The position numbers and the translations under genes are program-made. The notes beneath the pieces were generated by a model. The model was not told the origin of the DNA. It was given only the letters and a program-made list of their open reading frames with translations, and ran no database searches. DNA of 64,000 nucleotides from Nostoc sp. FACHB-110 (GTDB lineage Bacteria > Cyanobacteriota > Cyanobacteriia > Cyanobacteriales > Nostocaceae): assembly GCF_014697425.1 (NCBI RefSeq), contig NZ_JACJRU010000001.1, positions 186,001-250,000 of the forward strand, given 5' to 3'. Below, in pieces: positions 9,491 to 19,159 of this stretch. The first letter of the stretch is position 1. Every line of letters starts with the position of its first letter.

Positions 9491-10507
9491 GTGAAAAAAA
9501 AGAGTAAAAAAGTGACTTGGTTTGAAACGTTAACAGGTTTTGCGGAACAATCTCCAATTCTGGTGAGAGAAAATATGACTGTTGACGGTGAGTTGTTAAA
9601 ATCTCATGTAAATGGCAAAGTCATAGTCTGTGGTCAGTTAGAAATAGCGTCTTTAGCCCAACTGAGAGAACGCGTTCTCAAAAGTGGATATCCACAAGGA
9701 AAAATAACTCTCCGAGAAGTAGTAGCCAATGTGCAGGATTTGCATATCAATGAAGCTAATGCTAATTCAGTATTTCAGGTAGCTTCCCAGTTCAATTTGC
9801 TAGAGATGAGATATCCTTATGTAACACCTGAGTATGGTGTAGGGATTTATGAAAATGATTTTACGCAAGGGCCAGCTTGTGCTGTAGCAGCTGGGGCAGG
9901 AACAATTTATCGAAATTATTTTGTGAGAGTAAATGGGCAAATTGGTCAATCCGCAACAAACCAAATCGATTGCCTCAAAGATATAGGAGCCGCACTCGGA
10001 AATCAAGATAACCGTCTTTGGGAAATGCGAAACGGTTATGCTTTGGCATCACGCGCTGGGTTAGTCGAAATTTCAAATCGGCTGGAAGCGTTAAACGAGG
10101 AGGGAGTTGATAAATTGCGAGAGTTGTTACGCATTGGCATTCAGTGGGATACACAAGTGACGCTGAATGACTGCAAACACAAAGTTTCACAAGCTTATTG
10201 TTCGGCTTTACCAGTCGCTTACTCGGATCATTTTTCAGATTTATGGGCAAAATTTGCACAGTTGGTTTTAGAGGCATCCTATGAAGCAACTATTTGTGCT
10301 GCCATTTTGAATTGGAGAAAAAATGGGAATAACAAATTGTTTCTGACGCTGCTTGGTGGTGGAGCATTTGGCAACCAAACAGATTGGATAATGGGAGCAA
10401 TTCAACGTGCCTTGAACATCTATAAAAATGTTGAGCTTGATATAGTAATTGTTAGTTACGGTTCATCCAAGCCATATATCCAAAAACTGGTGAGCCAATA
10501 CCAGTGA
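9491..10507 (+). CDS. uncharacterised protein, C-terminus faintly macro-domain-like
   Basis: I do not recognise this 338-residue protein with certainty. It starts at GTG 9491 with a lysine-rich head (KKKSKKVTW) and has no signal peptide or membrane segment. The C-terminal part (about 275-335) reads KLFLTLLGGGAFGN...DIVIVSYGSSKP: a strand, a glycine-rich loop, a helix and a strand. This recalls the nucleotide-binding loop of macro-like folds, but the similarity is weak. Two cysteine/alanine-rich stretches (GPACAVAAGAGT near 136, AAILNW near 270) flank the central helical part. It is bracketed by a 22-bp inverted repeat, which hints at recent transfer or rearrangement. Confidence 0.6.
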   Translation: MKKKSKKVTWFETLTGFAEQSPILVRENMTVDGELLKSHVNGKVIVCGQLEIASLAQLRERVLKSGYPQGKITLREVVANVQDLHINEANANSVFQVASQFNLLEMRYPYVTPEYGVGIYENDFTQGPACAVAAGAGTIYRNYFVRVNGQIGQSATNQIDCLKDIGAALGNQDNRLWEMRNGYALASRAGLVEISNRLEALNEEGVDKLRELLRIGIQWDTQVTLNDCKHKVSQAYCSALPVAYSDHFSDLWAKFAQLVLEASYEATICAAILNWRKNGNNKLFLTLLGGGAFGNQTDWIMGAIQRALNIYKNVELDIVIVSYGSSKPYIQKLVSQYQ

Positions 10508-10620
10508 TGAGACTTAGGCTGTATTTGTCTGAATTTAGGATTCAGAATGGTTAAAGAATTAAGATAAATATCTAATGAATAAATTTCCTAATCTACTAGA
10601 TACTTATTCATTCTGACTTC

Positions 10621-10642
10621 TGACTCCTGGGTGCTGAATTCT
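10621..10642 (-). repeat. right copy of the 22-bp inverted repeat
   Basis: TGACTCCTGGGTGCTGAATT and the next two bases are the reverse complement of 9430-9451 with one mismatch. The repeat overlaps the first codons available to the truncated PIN-domain gene, so it appears to have replaced that gene's real start. Confidence 0.7.
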
Positions 10643-10927
10643 GACCTTTTAAATATTGCCAGTGTTTGGGAAATGGCTGTCAAACACAGTATCGGCAAAC
10701 TAAATTTTCACTTGAGTTTTGCTGAGTTTGTTGAACAACAAATAGTGATAAATGGTATTCAATTATTGCCTATCAGCATTGAACATATTTTAGTGGTTTC
10801 TCAATTGCCATTACACCATCGTGACCCCTTTGACAGAATGTTAATTGCCCAAGCAATTGTAGAAAATATACCTGTATTAAGTGCGGATAAAATTTTTGCT
10901 ACATATCCTATACAGCGTTTGTGGTAG
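10631..10927 (+). pseudogene. VapC-type PIN toxin lacking its N-terminus
   Basis: The frame encodes 98 residues that match the back two-thirds of the Sll0205-like PIN/VapC family: IASVWEMAVKHSIGKL, GIQLLPIS, and the acidic HHRDPFDRMLIAQA block. The family normally begins with a strand and catalytic Asp (LLLDTHTFLWW-type), and these roughly 30 residues are absent. What precedes the conserved part is the inverted repeat at 10621-10642. No antitoxin gene is visible. It is probably a decapitated, inactive toxin, although a GTG at 10631 would allow a truncated product. Confidence 0.72.
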
Positions 10928-11016
10928 TAGCTGTAGATATCTACCCAAAGATTAGTAAACAATAAATACCAAAAAAACATAGCATTATTGAGTAAGGCAT
11001 CACCAGTGATAATTGT

Positions 11017-12270
11017 ATGAGTTATTATATTGCTCCTCGCTTTTTGGATAAACTTGCTGTTCACATTACCAAGAACTTCTTAAATCTTCCTGGTGTGCGA
11101 GTTCCTTTAATTTTAGGTATCCACGGACGTAAAGGTGAAGGTAAATCCTTCCAATGTGAGTTAGTGTTCGAGAAAATGGGTATCGAGGTAACACTCATCT
11201 CTGGCGGCGAATTAGAAAGTCCAGATGCAGGAGACCCAGCACGGTTAATTCGGCTACGCTATCGAGAAACAGCCGAACTCATCAAAGTACGTGGCAAAAT
11301 GTGTGTACTGATGATTAACGATTTAGATGCGGGTGCAGGCCGCTTTGATGAAGGTACGCAATACACGGTAAATACTCAGTTGGTAAATGCCACACTGATG
11401 AATATTGCGGATAATCCTACAGATGTACAATTACCGGGTAGCTATGATTCCAACCCGATACGGCGTGTCCCCATTATCGTCACAGGTAATGATTTTTCCA
11501 CTCTGTATGCGCCATTAATTCGAGATGGACGGATGGAAAAATTCTATTGGGAACCTAACCGCGATGACAAAGTGGGAATTGTCGGCGGAATTTTTGCGGA
11601 GGATGGACTTTCAAAACGCGAAATTGAACAATTAGTGGATACTTTTGCTAATCAATCAATTGACTTTTTTAGTGCTTTGCGTTCTCGAATTTATGATGAA
11701 CAAATCCGCGACTTTATTCATAAAATAGGTTTTGAACGCATCTCTATGCGTGTGGTAAATAGTGTAGAAGGGCCACCAGAGTTTAAAAAGCCAGATTTTA
11801 GTCTGTCTCATTTAATTGAGTCTGGTAAGTTTATGGTAGGTGAACAAAAACGGGTGGAAAATTCTCAGTTGGTGGATGAATATAATCGCCTTAATCGAGG
11901 TAGAAGTTATCAAACTGCACCAAAAACTACTGAAGCACCAGTTAGTCAGCCATCATCTAATGGTAATAGTTCTCGCAAACAAGAAATATCAAGTACCCAT
12001 GTAAGTCTAGAGACTCAAGAACAAATTCGACAAATCTTGTCTCAAGGTCTCAAACTTACCTTTGAACACGTAGATGAACGCCGCTTCCGTACAGGTGCTT
12101 GGCAAAGTTGCGGTACAATTCATATCGATGCTGAGTCTGATGCTATCTCAACTTTAGAATCACATCTAAATGAATACAGTGGGGAGTATGTGCGCTTGGT
12201 AGGAATTGACCCAAAAGCCAAGCGGCGGGTTGTAGAAACGATTATTCAACGACCGAATGGCAAAAATTAA
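11017..12270 (+). CDS. rca: Rubisco activase with C-terminal small-subunit-like domain
   Basis: The 417-residue protein has an AAA+ module with Walker A GRKGEGKS (about 37-44), Walker B VLMINDLDAG, and the arginine-bearing PLIRDGRMEKFYW. This is the Rubisco activase type, which remodels inhibited Rubisco to release tight-binding sugar phosphates. A Ser/Pro/Thr-rich linker (about 297-325) leads to a C-terminal domain (about 328-412) resembling RbcS and the CcmM SSUL repeats, ending GEYVRLVGIDPKAKRRVVE. Cyanobacterial activases with this tail are recruited into carboxysomes. It lies 3.4 kb after rbcS in the same direction but is separately transcribed. A palindrome follows the stop. Confidence 0.95.
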   Translation: MSYYIAPRFLDKLAVHITKNFLNLPGVRVPLILGIHGRKGEGKSFQCELVFEKMGIEVTLISGGELESPDAGDPARLIRLRYRETAELIKVRGKMCVLMINDLDAGAGRFDEGTQYTVNTQLVNATLMNIADNPTDVQLPGSYDSNPIRRVPIIVTGNDFSTLYAPLIRDGRMEKFYWEPNRDDKVGIVGGIFAEDGLSKREIEQLVDTFANQSIDFFSALRSRIYDEQIRDFIHKIGFERISMRVVNSVEGPPEFKKPDFSLSHLIESGKFMVGEQKRVENSQLVDEYNRLNRGRSYQTAPKTTEAPVSQPSSNGNSSRKQEISSTHVSLETQEQIRQILSQGLKLTFEHVDERRFRTGAWQSCGTIHIDAESDAISTLESHLNEYSGEYVRLVGIDPKAKRRVVETIIQRPNGKN

Positions 12271-12273
12271 GAC

Positions 12274-12300
12274 TAGAGACGTAGCAATGCTACGTCTCTA
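12274..12300. repeat. palindromic repeat after rca
   Basis: TAGAGACGTAGCA is followed after one base by its complement TGCTACGTCTCTA. The same sequence family occurs at 52123-52153. It is a dispersed palindrome that could serve as a transcription stop for rca, but no T tract follows. Confidence 0.7.
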
Positions 12301-12310
12301 CAGTGTTATG

Positions 12311-12442
12311 GGACTTACGCACAAAGATTGTCTGTGAAGACTGGGTTAATGGGTGTCGGGTTAATGGGTTTTGGATACATACACCCCTACACCCTTACCC
12401 CCTTCTCCAAACCCTTGATTTTTCGTTTTCATACGTAAGTCC
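12311..12442. mobile_element. MITE-like element with GGACTTACG ends
   Basis: The 132-bp stretch starts GGACTTACG and ends CGTAAGTCC, a perfect 9-bp terminal inverted repeat. GTGTTA lies just outside both ends (12303-12308 and 12444-12449), a possible target duplication. There is no coding capacity; the inside is G- and C-tract rich. GGACTTACG-type ends recur in Nostoc genomes, from memory rather than a search. Confidence 0.5.
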
Positions 12443-12456
12443 TGTGTTAATATTTA

Positions 12457-13190
12457 TCAGGTTTTTTGTGAAATGGGATAACAATTCCCTTGATAAATTT
12501 GCTGATAAACTAAATTCCGTAAAATATTGGCTTGTTGATTACTAATAGATGTATGTAAGCTTCGCAAAGTCATCCGCAGCAACAAGTTTTTTTGATGAGG
12601 TTGAATACCTAGACGTTGAATTACCAGTGATGGAAGTTCGTTATAGGGGGTATCACTTAAAACTTCCACTGATTCCAATAATTCCGCATCTTTGTCCAAT
12701 ATCTTTATAATGTTTTCACAAATATCCTCGATATCCGTATCTATCCCAGTGACAATCGACATATCTCGGCTGATACTGGGTTGATTAGATACCAAATTAT
12801 AGGGTTCCAGGTTAGTCATCTGGGCAGCTATCCGGGGATGGGTGCTTCGTAATAAACGAATGTCATCTATCCCTTTAACTAACATTACTAATCTGTCTAA
12901 TCCCCAACCAGAAGCTAATCCAGTATAACCAGGTTTTAATAAACCAGGATGCGTTTCTCCACATTCGCCAATTTCTATCCAACTACCATTTACTAAAACT
13001 TCGATTTCTAACCCGTTACGTGTGTAGGGGTGAGAAATTTCATTTAAACGATAAGAAATACCTGGAAGAATTGCAGAGATAATTGTGGAGACTAATTTTA
13101 CCTAAAAACAACAATTCATCTCACCGCTAACCGTTCCGGTTTGGCGGGAGCATTCTCTCGGAGTTTAGGTAAAGGAATTAACTCTGGCAT
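12457..13190 (-). pseudogene. decayed class II aminoacyl-tRNA synthetase-like gene (PheS type)
   Basis: The minus strand reads continuously from 13101 to a stop at 12457. The translation includes NEISHPYTRNGLEIEV, GECGETHPGLLKPG and GLASGWGLDRLVMLVKGIDD, which is a class II synthetase motif 3 as in PheS-type enzymes. A segment then resembles the anticodon-binding tail (QPSISRDMSIV). No start codon precedes motif 3 in this frame, and a TAG stands at 13102-13104. Further upstream, in another frame, ATG 13190 opens a short peptide starting MPELIPLPKLREN that may be the old N-terminus. Motifs 1 and 2 are missing, so the gene seems to have lost its middle. An intact residual role is unlikely. Confidence 0.65.
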
Positions 13191-13283
13191 GATCGTAGTA
13201 GTATGAGTTCTTAGTAGCGTGCGATCGCTCAGGTAGCGAGTATATTTGGCAGAACGAGACAAGCTGTCATGAGGGAAATATAG

Positions 13284-16200
13284 CTAATTCAACGGGTTAT
13301 ATTTTGCTAGTAAACGAGCTAAAAGCTTAGATTCATAATTACTTAAATCTTTTGCAGATTGTTCTAATTTCTGCAAGTGGAGATAAATAGAATCATGTTC
13401 ATACTCTTGTACGCTTTGTTCTAGTTTGCCATATAGTTCTTGATAGTTGAATTCATTGGCAAAAGCTAAGGAAATTTTTTCTCTGTCTCTACCAAGTTTC
13501 TGTCCGTTAAACTGATGATTACCTTGAACATCTTGGTTTACTAAACCAAATGCCAACCCTAACATCAGAGTTTCGTAAGCCATACTCAATTCTTTACTTG
13601 TGCCAATTTCTTCTGGGATTATATCAGGTATATTGTCATTTTGCTGTTCAATAGAGTTCTTTTCATAGCAGTCTCGATAAAATTCAATTTGGCTGAGAAA
13701 GTAAGCAGGGAAACCTAAAGAACGTACTAAAACACATATATTTCTTTCATCTTCTGCGACAAAAGGTGTTAAGGTACGGCTAAAGCGGCTGTAAAGCCGG
13801 AGTATTTCTTCTTTATCTTTTGCTCCTACCCAAAGGTTAATTTCTGGTTGAGATGTAGGGTTTAGATGAGCATCGCCATCTTGAAGACGTAATAACAGTT
13901 TGGCACTATTATAAAGTTGATTCAATCGAACATTGGCGGTGTTGTTTGAAATCAAATCTGATTTTAAGACTTCACCAATCGATAATTGATTGAGATGTTC
14001 AAACTGTTTTCTGGCAAAAAATAGCAATTTATTTTGAAACTCTTGATTAGAAATTTGCCAAGATTGAGAACGGCTAACTTCTTCTTGAGTGAATTTATTA
14101 ATCGGTAGTTCAGATAAAACTGTTTGATGGTAATAAACATCAATATCTGAATTGCTTAAAATTGCTAATCTAGTTTCTGAGTAATTTGTAGATGCTTTCT
14201 CATGTTGAGAAATTAAAATCTCATATATTTGAGAAAAGTTAGATAAAGCTTGACTTAACGTGATACTTCTTTGCTTACCTATATTAAGCAAATGATTGAC
14301 TACTTCAACGCGAATTTTTTGAGCATAAAGGTCATATTCTAACTTTAATTGCTCGTTATAGTTGCGGCGCAATTCTACACCAGTAGCCTTTAAACTACTT
14401 TCTAGACGTTTAATTTGTTTTTGGCTTTTTTGAATGCGATCGCGGATACTAGTGCTATACTTCAGCCAAACTAAACCTAAGTAAGTCAATATTGTAACTA
14501 AACCCCAAAGTAAGTAATTAAATAAATTACCGCCTAGATTTTGTAATAACAACCAAAGAGTTGATTGACTAAAAAGCCCAGTTAAAACTATCCCTCCAAC
14601 TAAGAAAATAGCAACAACCGCAGGGCAAATAATCAGATAGAAGGAGCGAAAACGGCTTTCTTCTGCTAGCAGTTCATTTAACTGGTCTGTAGCTGTTTCT
14701 AGTTGATTTTCTAAGGAATTTAACTGTTTTTGCGCTAAAGTAATCGCTGCTTGCGCTTTGGTTCTAGCATCATCAATTGCTACTAAGCGGGTTTGCCGAG
14801 TTTGTTCAATTTCTGTATTGATGGCTTGATGATAATCAGTAACAGCAACTTGTAATTTTTCTTGAATTTTCTGTAGTTCTTGGGTGGCGGCTTCGGAATT
14901 AGTTTCGGCTAAGGTGTCTTGTAATTGCTGCCGTTGCCATTTTAAATTAAAAATTTCATTGAGCAGATTTTGGCTGTTTTCTTTGTTAATTATGACTTGC
15001 AATTTGCTATCTAAAAAAGCTTCGGCAGCACGTAGTTCTGTAACTAAATTTTCCGGGCGATCACTAATAGATTCACTTTGCAATTCCACATAAGAATTAG
15101 TCAAGATATTGGATAATCTGACAGCTTCATGCAAGCCACTGGTTACAGCATCAGCATATTCATTAATTCTCCTGTCTAAAAGTTTAGTTAATGCTGCTTG
15201 TGCTTGTTTACCACAACTTTCTAGGGTGCGCTTATATGAAATTAGCTCTTTATTTTCAAATTGCTTATAAGCACGTTGCAATTCAATTCCATATTCTTGA
15301 ACTTTACCAGGACGAATATCAATTCGAGGACTAAAATCTTGCCAAACTGGTTTACCGTTATCTCGTTCTAATTGCTGTAAAGCATCGTTGTATTCTTCAC
15401 TCAGGACAAATTCTTTAGCATTTAACAGCAATTGACGATTTGCGTCTGGAGTGAGTTTTGCTTGGGGTAAAAACTCCTGTATGACAATATCTGCGGCTAA
15501 GGCTGAACTCAAACGGTCTATAACTATGTCTGCTGGGAAAAATAACTCTCCATAGCCAAATGTACTGTAAGCACCAATTTTCCCCCGCACTGTATGTATA
15601 CCAATCAACAAGCCACCTGTTTCTGGTTCAAGAGTTAAAAAACCTGCAAAAGCATCAGCGTAGCTATTTAAATTAACTCCTAACTCTCCAATACGTTCAT
15701 CAATCAACCAACAATTATCAAAGGGTGGTCTTTTTTGAGTACCAGAAATGACCACTCCTTGAGTCATTTTGTCGTCTAATTCTTTCAAAAATTGATAAGC
15801 AACACTATAATTTTCAGTTCTGGCTTGAGCAAATAACCCTGGTAAAAGCAACAAAGTCTCTAAACTATGGGGGATATCTGCAAAATATTTACTAAATAGC
15901 CAATGAATCAAGCGGGACAGTTCAAATATCACCTCTCGTCCGCGCTGATCGCAGGCTGAAAACATGATATATATTCTATACCCAGAACTGATTTCAACTC
16001 CGGCATTTTTCACGGCGATCGCTTCTGGAGTTTGCTTAACTGATTTAATTAAATTAATTAAAATAGTTTGCAGTTCCTTTGTCCCTTGTTGAAACTGTTG
16101 ACTCAGTTGTGATATGTAAGCTTGTTTTGGGTTTATCAAGTTGAGGTCAAAACTTGCATCAGCAAACTTATCTAATTCATCACTAAACCCAAAAGTTTGA

Positions 16201-16334
16201 CCGTCCCAAGTGAAAGTATAAGCCTCAATTAAACGACTTTGAACAGAGGATAATGGTTGAAGTTGCCGCTTGATAGCTGCACATAAAGCGGCACTATGAG
16301 GGTCGAGAGCAAGTAAAATAGTTGGTTTTGACAT
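13284..16334 (-). CDS. large coiled-coil protein with two membrane segments, tubulin-operon partner
   Basis: The 1016-residue protein begins with a globular domain (about 1-330, opening TILLALDPHSAALC) that I cannot assign. Long helical, Gln/Glu-rich regions predicted to be coiled coils follow (about 370-560). Two membrane helices come next (about 565-588 and 596-625, including YLIICPAVVAIFLVGGIVL and YLLWGLVTILTYLGLVWL), then a basic coiled coil and a C-terminal helical domain. It is the last gene of the apparent operon, 73 bp after the tubulin-like gene. The architecture suggests a membrane anchor or receptor for the GTPase polymer; this is inference. Start ATG 16334. Confidence 0.75.
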   Translation of the reverse strand: MSKPTILLALDPHSAALCAAIKRQLQPLSSVQSRLIEAYTFTWDGQTFGFSDELDKFADASFDLNLINPKQAYISQLSQQFQQGTKELQTILINLIKSVKQTPEAIAVKNAGVEISSGYRIYIMFSACDQRGREVIFELSRLIHWLFSKYFADIPHSLETLLLLPGLFAQARTENYSVAYQFLKELDDKMTQGVVISGTQKRPPFDNCWLIDERIGELGVNLNSYADAFAGFLTLEPETGGLLIGIHTVRGKIGAYSTFGYGELFFPADIVIDRLSSALAADIVIQEFLPQAKLTPDANRQLLLNAKEFVLSEEYNDALQQLERDNGKPVWQDFSPRIDIRPGKVQEYGIELQRAYKQFENKELISYKRTLESCGKQAQAALTKLLDRRINEYADAVTSGLHEAVRLSNILTNSYVELQSESISDRPENLVTELRAAEAFLDSKLQVIINKENSQNLLNEIFNLKWQRQQLQDTLAETNSEAATQELQKIQEKLQVAVTDYHQAINTEIEQTRQTRLVAIDDARTKAQAAITLAQKQLNSLENQLETATDQLNELLAEESRFRSFYLIICPAVVAIFLVGGIVLTGLFSQSTLWLLLQNLGGNLFNYLLWGLVTILTYLGLVWLKYSTSIRDRIQKSQKQIKRLESSLKATGVELRRNYNEQLKLEYDLYAQKIRVEVVNHLLNIGKQRSITLSQALSNFSQIYEILISQHEKASTNYSETRLAILSNSDIDVYYHQTVLSELPINKFTQEEVSRSQSWQISNQEFQNKLLFFARKQFEHLNQLSIGEVLKSDLISNNTANVRLNQLYNSAKLLLRLQDGDAHLNPTSQPEINLWVGAKDKEEILRLYSRFSRTLTPFVAEDERNICVLVRSLGFPAYFLSQIEFYRDCYEKNSIEQQNDNIPDIIPEEIGTSKELSMAYETLMLGLAFGLVNQDVQGNHQFNGQKLGRDREKISLAFANEFNYQELYGKLEQSVQEYEHDSIYLHLQKLEQSAKDLSNYESKLLARLLAKYNPLN

Positions 16335-16407
16335 GATGCTAGTACAAAAAGGCTGAAGTCTGAAGTCTAAAATTTTGTAATGTGTGCTTTATTGGAGCTA
16401 ACCTTTA

Positions 16408-19140
16408 CTAGCTAATTACATCTAAATCTTCTACGTAAGCCTCAATTTCTTGAATTTCCATTTCCACCTGTTCTTTAATTTGTATATCAACTTTGCCCTC
16501 TTTTAAAAGCTGATTGAGGTGTTTGATGTAGTTTTCTAAAGAGTGTCTAGCTTTTTCTTTATCTTTATCAGTGATTTGCTCGACTTTACTCTCGATTTCT
16601 TTAATCAGTGGTACATTATTTTTGAAGGCTCTGAATGCTGATTTGCGATCGCTTCCTAAAGGCAAAATACCATCTTCTAATCTTCTCGCTTGGTCTGTAT
16701 GTACAAAATATTGTCGTTTCTGATTGACAATCAATGAATAAGGTTGAGGTGCTAAAGCTAAAGCAAACCAGCGTAAAGCTCCGCCATCATCTTCTGGGGG
16801 AATTAAATTCGGTAAATTTGTCCAATTACGATGTAGGTGTTTGAAGACTTTATCCGGATCTAAATAAGCTAGTTCCATATCTTTCACCCCATTCAGCGCA
16901 AACAAAGGTACGCCTATTTCTACGCGAAACAGTGTCAGTTTATGGGGTTCACCTGTCGGTACAAAAGAAGCATTACCTTTACCTTTAGGTATACGACTAG
17001 AAAGCGGTGGGTCACTAAAAATAGTGTTATTACTTTCTACTCCGTAGTAATAAAATTCTGTAATGACGTGCTGTTGTTTAGCTGGAATTTCTGCGTCTTG
17101 ATATTGCCACAAAGGAACTGCAAGTTTACCAAGTTGTTGTAAATCTTGTCCGGCATCTTCTGGGTTACTAGCCGCCAAGACTTGCTCAACATTCATACTG
17201 GTGAGTGGACGATAAGTTTCATCCATAAATGCCAAGATTTCATCTTTAACATCTTCAGCTTTTTTCTCAGACCAATTAGTTAAACTTTGAGACTGTTCTC
17301 GATACCAACGGATGAAGTCTTCGCCACTAACTTTAGGGCGTTTCGATTCTAAGTCAACGCGCTGAATAGTGTGAATAAAAGGATTATCAGAATTACCTTG
17401 ACGGCTAACTTCGATGTAACTTTGTTCTAAATCTCGGTAAACTTTATCTAGGTTGCTGTGAATGCGTTGACATTTTTCTTGAATCTCTTCTAGCTTAGTT
17501 CGTAGAACACCACACAGTTCTGCTGCTTTATCACACCGCTTCCAATGTAAATATATCCGCCACTTTTGATCAGCCCTTTCTTTAAATCTTTGACAAGCTG
17601 CTTGGATATTATTTTTATTAACAAAAATACCTCCGGCTGCTTCTTTAATTTTTTCTTCTTGTGGTTCTAATTTTAAAGCATTAAAGTTAGATTGTGCTTC
17701 TTTGGCTTTACGCTGCACATTTTGTTGTAATTCATCTATATTTTGGGCGAGTTTGCTGACAAATTGGATTGTAGAAGCTAGACCATTGGGACGGTTAAGA
17801 CTGCGCTCTAACCAAGCTGAAATAGTAGTAGTTGCAATTTGTTCTAAGCGATAGAAATTCATCGCTAAATCTTTAGCAGTTTTTTGTTCCATTTGGTCTA
17901 ACTGCCGCTTGTACAATTCTTGAATCGTCGGTAAAGATGTCCGGTCAAATTTCATTTCACCGATGCGAAACTCTGGTTTGACTTGTCCACCGCGATCGCT
18001 TTCTGTCAAACTATCTAAAAGTGTAGTTGCTTCTGCTAATTTGCAGTCTTGTAAAAAACGGTCTATTTCGTTTCCGATATCAATATTTGCAATAGAAGAC
18101 ATCAACTCATTTTTGAGCAAGTTTTGTGCATCTTCTAATTTCATCCGCTCATACTGTTGTACTGGCAAAGTCAAAGTTGCAAAGCCAAAACTACAGTAAT
18201 TGATATTTCTGCCTCGAACTTTCTCACCAGTTGCCAAATAAGCCCGAATATTATCAGCGACGTTAGCAGCATCTAACCCAATTTGCGAGCCAATTTGAAT
18301 ATATAAACCATCAGCAATTAAATTTTGTAAGTCATTAGGACGACTTATAACAGTGCCATTTTTGTTCACACCATCCATTAAAAATACCGCATCGAAGGGA
18401 GGGCGGTCTGCTTTAACTTTGGTAATAGCGTAATCAATTTCTAAGGTATTTGATGGTGATAAATTCCAAAAGTGTTCTATCTCCTTCAGCGCACCATAAG
18501 CATTAGATTTCACTAGGTGAGTTTGGGGAAGATTCGCAAAGACTCTAGGTAATACAAAAACCCCGGTAATATTAGAAAAACTATTAAGATATTGGCGGCA
18601 TAAAAACGCCACATCTAAAAAAGTGCCGCTTCCTGTTCCTCCAGCTAAACTCCCAACAATAAAAACTTCTACTCCATCACGGTTAGAAACTTGAAAGTTA
18701 TCTGAATATGCTTGTTTACTACTGCGAATTTCGCGCACAGCATTAATCGCCTGGGCTATTAAACCGTTAATATCGCCTACTTTGGCAAAAAAGGCTAACC
18801 GTCCACGGGCGCGAATCTGTCCAGCACCACTAATTAGGCTAGATGTAGGGATATTTTTAGGCCACCATTCCTCAATATGATCGTTGCGTGTATAAGGGCC
18901 TGGATTGGCAACAGAAATTGCATACAGTTCATTAGGTTCTAAAACAACTTTAGTACCATCTGGTGATTTTTCCCGGCTTTGAATATTTTCGGTTGTATCA
19001 ATAGAAAGAAAGTGAATAATTTCTGGTACTTCGCCGTAAGCATCAATAAAGCGTTTTTTCAGCTTGAGTACAACTTCATAACCTGTACCTCCTAACCCGA
19101 TGACAACAGTAGGGCGAAAAACAACTGTGGGACGTGACAT
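16408..19140 (-). CDS. tubulin/FtsZ-like GTPase (Tubulin_2 type)
   Basis: The 910-residue protein begins with a Rossmann-like GTP-binding domain: IGLGGTG at 14-20 and the tubulin signature GGTGSGT at 167-173, after FIVGSLA. These are the P-loop equivalents of FtsZ and tubulin. It is far longer than FtsZ; the middle (about 420-640) is helical and coiled-coil rich, and the end holds an unknown alpha/beta region. The features fit the bacterial tubulin-like family (Pfam Tubulin_2, the FtsZl group of Makarova and Koonin), proposed to remodel membranes and often found beside vWA and membrane proteins. AGAGGAAA precedes ATG 19140. It lies 19 bp after the vWA gene and is probably co-transcribed. Confidence 0.85.
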   Translation of the reverse strand: MSRPTVVFRPTVVIGLGGTGYEVVLKLKKRFIDAYGEVPEIIHFLSIDTTENIQSREKSPDGTKVVLEPNELYAISVANPGPYTRNDHIEEWWPKNIPTSSLISGAGQIRARGRLAFFAKVGDINGLIAQAINAVREIRSSKQAYSDNFQVSNRDGVEVFIVGSLAGGTGSGTFLDVAFLCRQYLNSFSNITGVFVLPRVFANLPQTHLVKSNAYGALKEIEHFWNLSPSNTLEIDYAITKVKADRPPFDAVFLMDGVNKNGTVISRPNDLQNLIADGLYIQIGSQIGLDAANVADNIRAYLATGEKVRGRNINYCSFGFATLTLPVQQYERMKLEDAQNLLKNELMSSIANIDIGNEIDRFLQDCKLAEATTLLDSLTESDRGGQVKPEFRIGEMKFDRTSLPTIQELYKRQLDQMEQKTAKDLAMNFYRLEQIATTTISAWLERSLNRPNGLASTIQFVSKLAQNIDELQQNVQRKAKEAQSNFNALKLEPQEEKIKEAAGGIFVNKNNIQAACQRFKERADQKWRIYLHWKRCDKAAELCGVLRTKLEEIQEKCQRIHSNLDKVYRDLEQSYIEVSRQGNSDNPFIHTIQRVDLESKRPKVSGEDFIRWYREQSQSLTNWSEKKAEDVKDEILAFMDETYRPLTSMNVEQVLAASNPEDAGQDLQQLGKLAVPLWQYQDAEIPAKQQHVITEFYYYGVESNNTIFSDPPLSSRIPKGKGNASFVPTGEPHKLTLFRVEIGVPLFALNGVKDMELAYLDPDKVFKHLHRNWTNLPNLIPPEDDGGALRWFALALAPQPYSLIVNQKRQYFVHTDQARRLEDGILPLGSDRKSAFRAFKNNVPLIKEIESKVEQITDKDKEKARHSLENYIKHLNQLLKEGKVDIQIKEQVEMEIQEIEAYVEDLDVIS

Positions 19141-19159
19141 TTAATTTCCTCTGATATCT

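Noticed and set aside
10933-10944. GTAGATATCTAC before rca as an NtcA site
   Set aside because: The spacer is 6 bp, not the required 8, and no promoter element is aligned with it.
12303-12545. Open frame of 80 codons on the plus strand
   Set aside because: It lies in a MITE-like repeat and antisense to the synthetase-like remnant; its composition is not protein-like.
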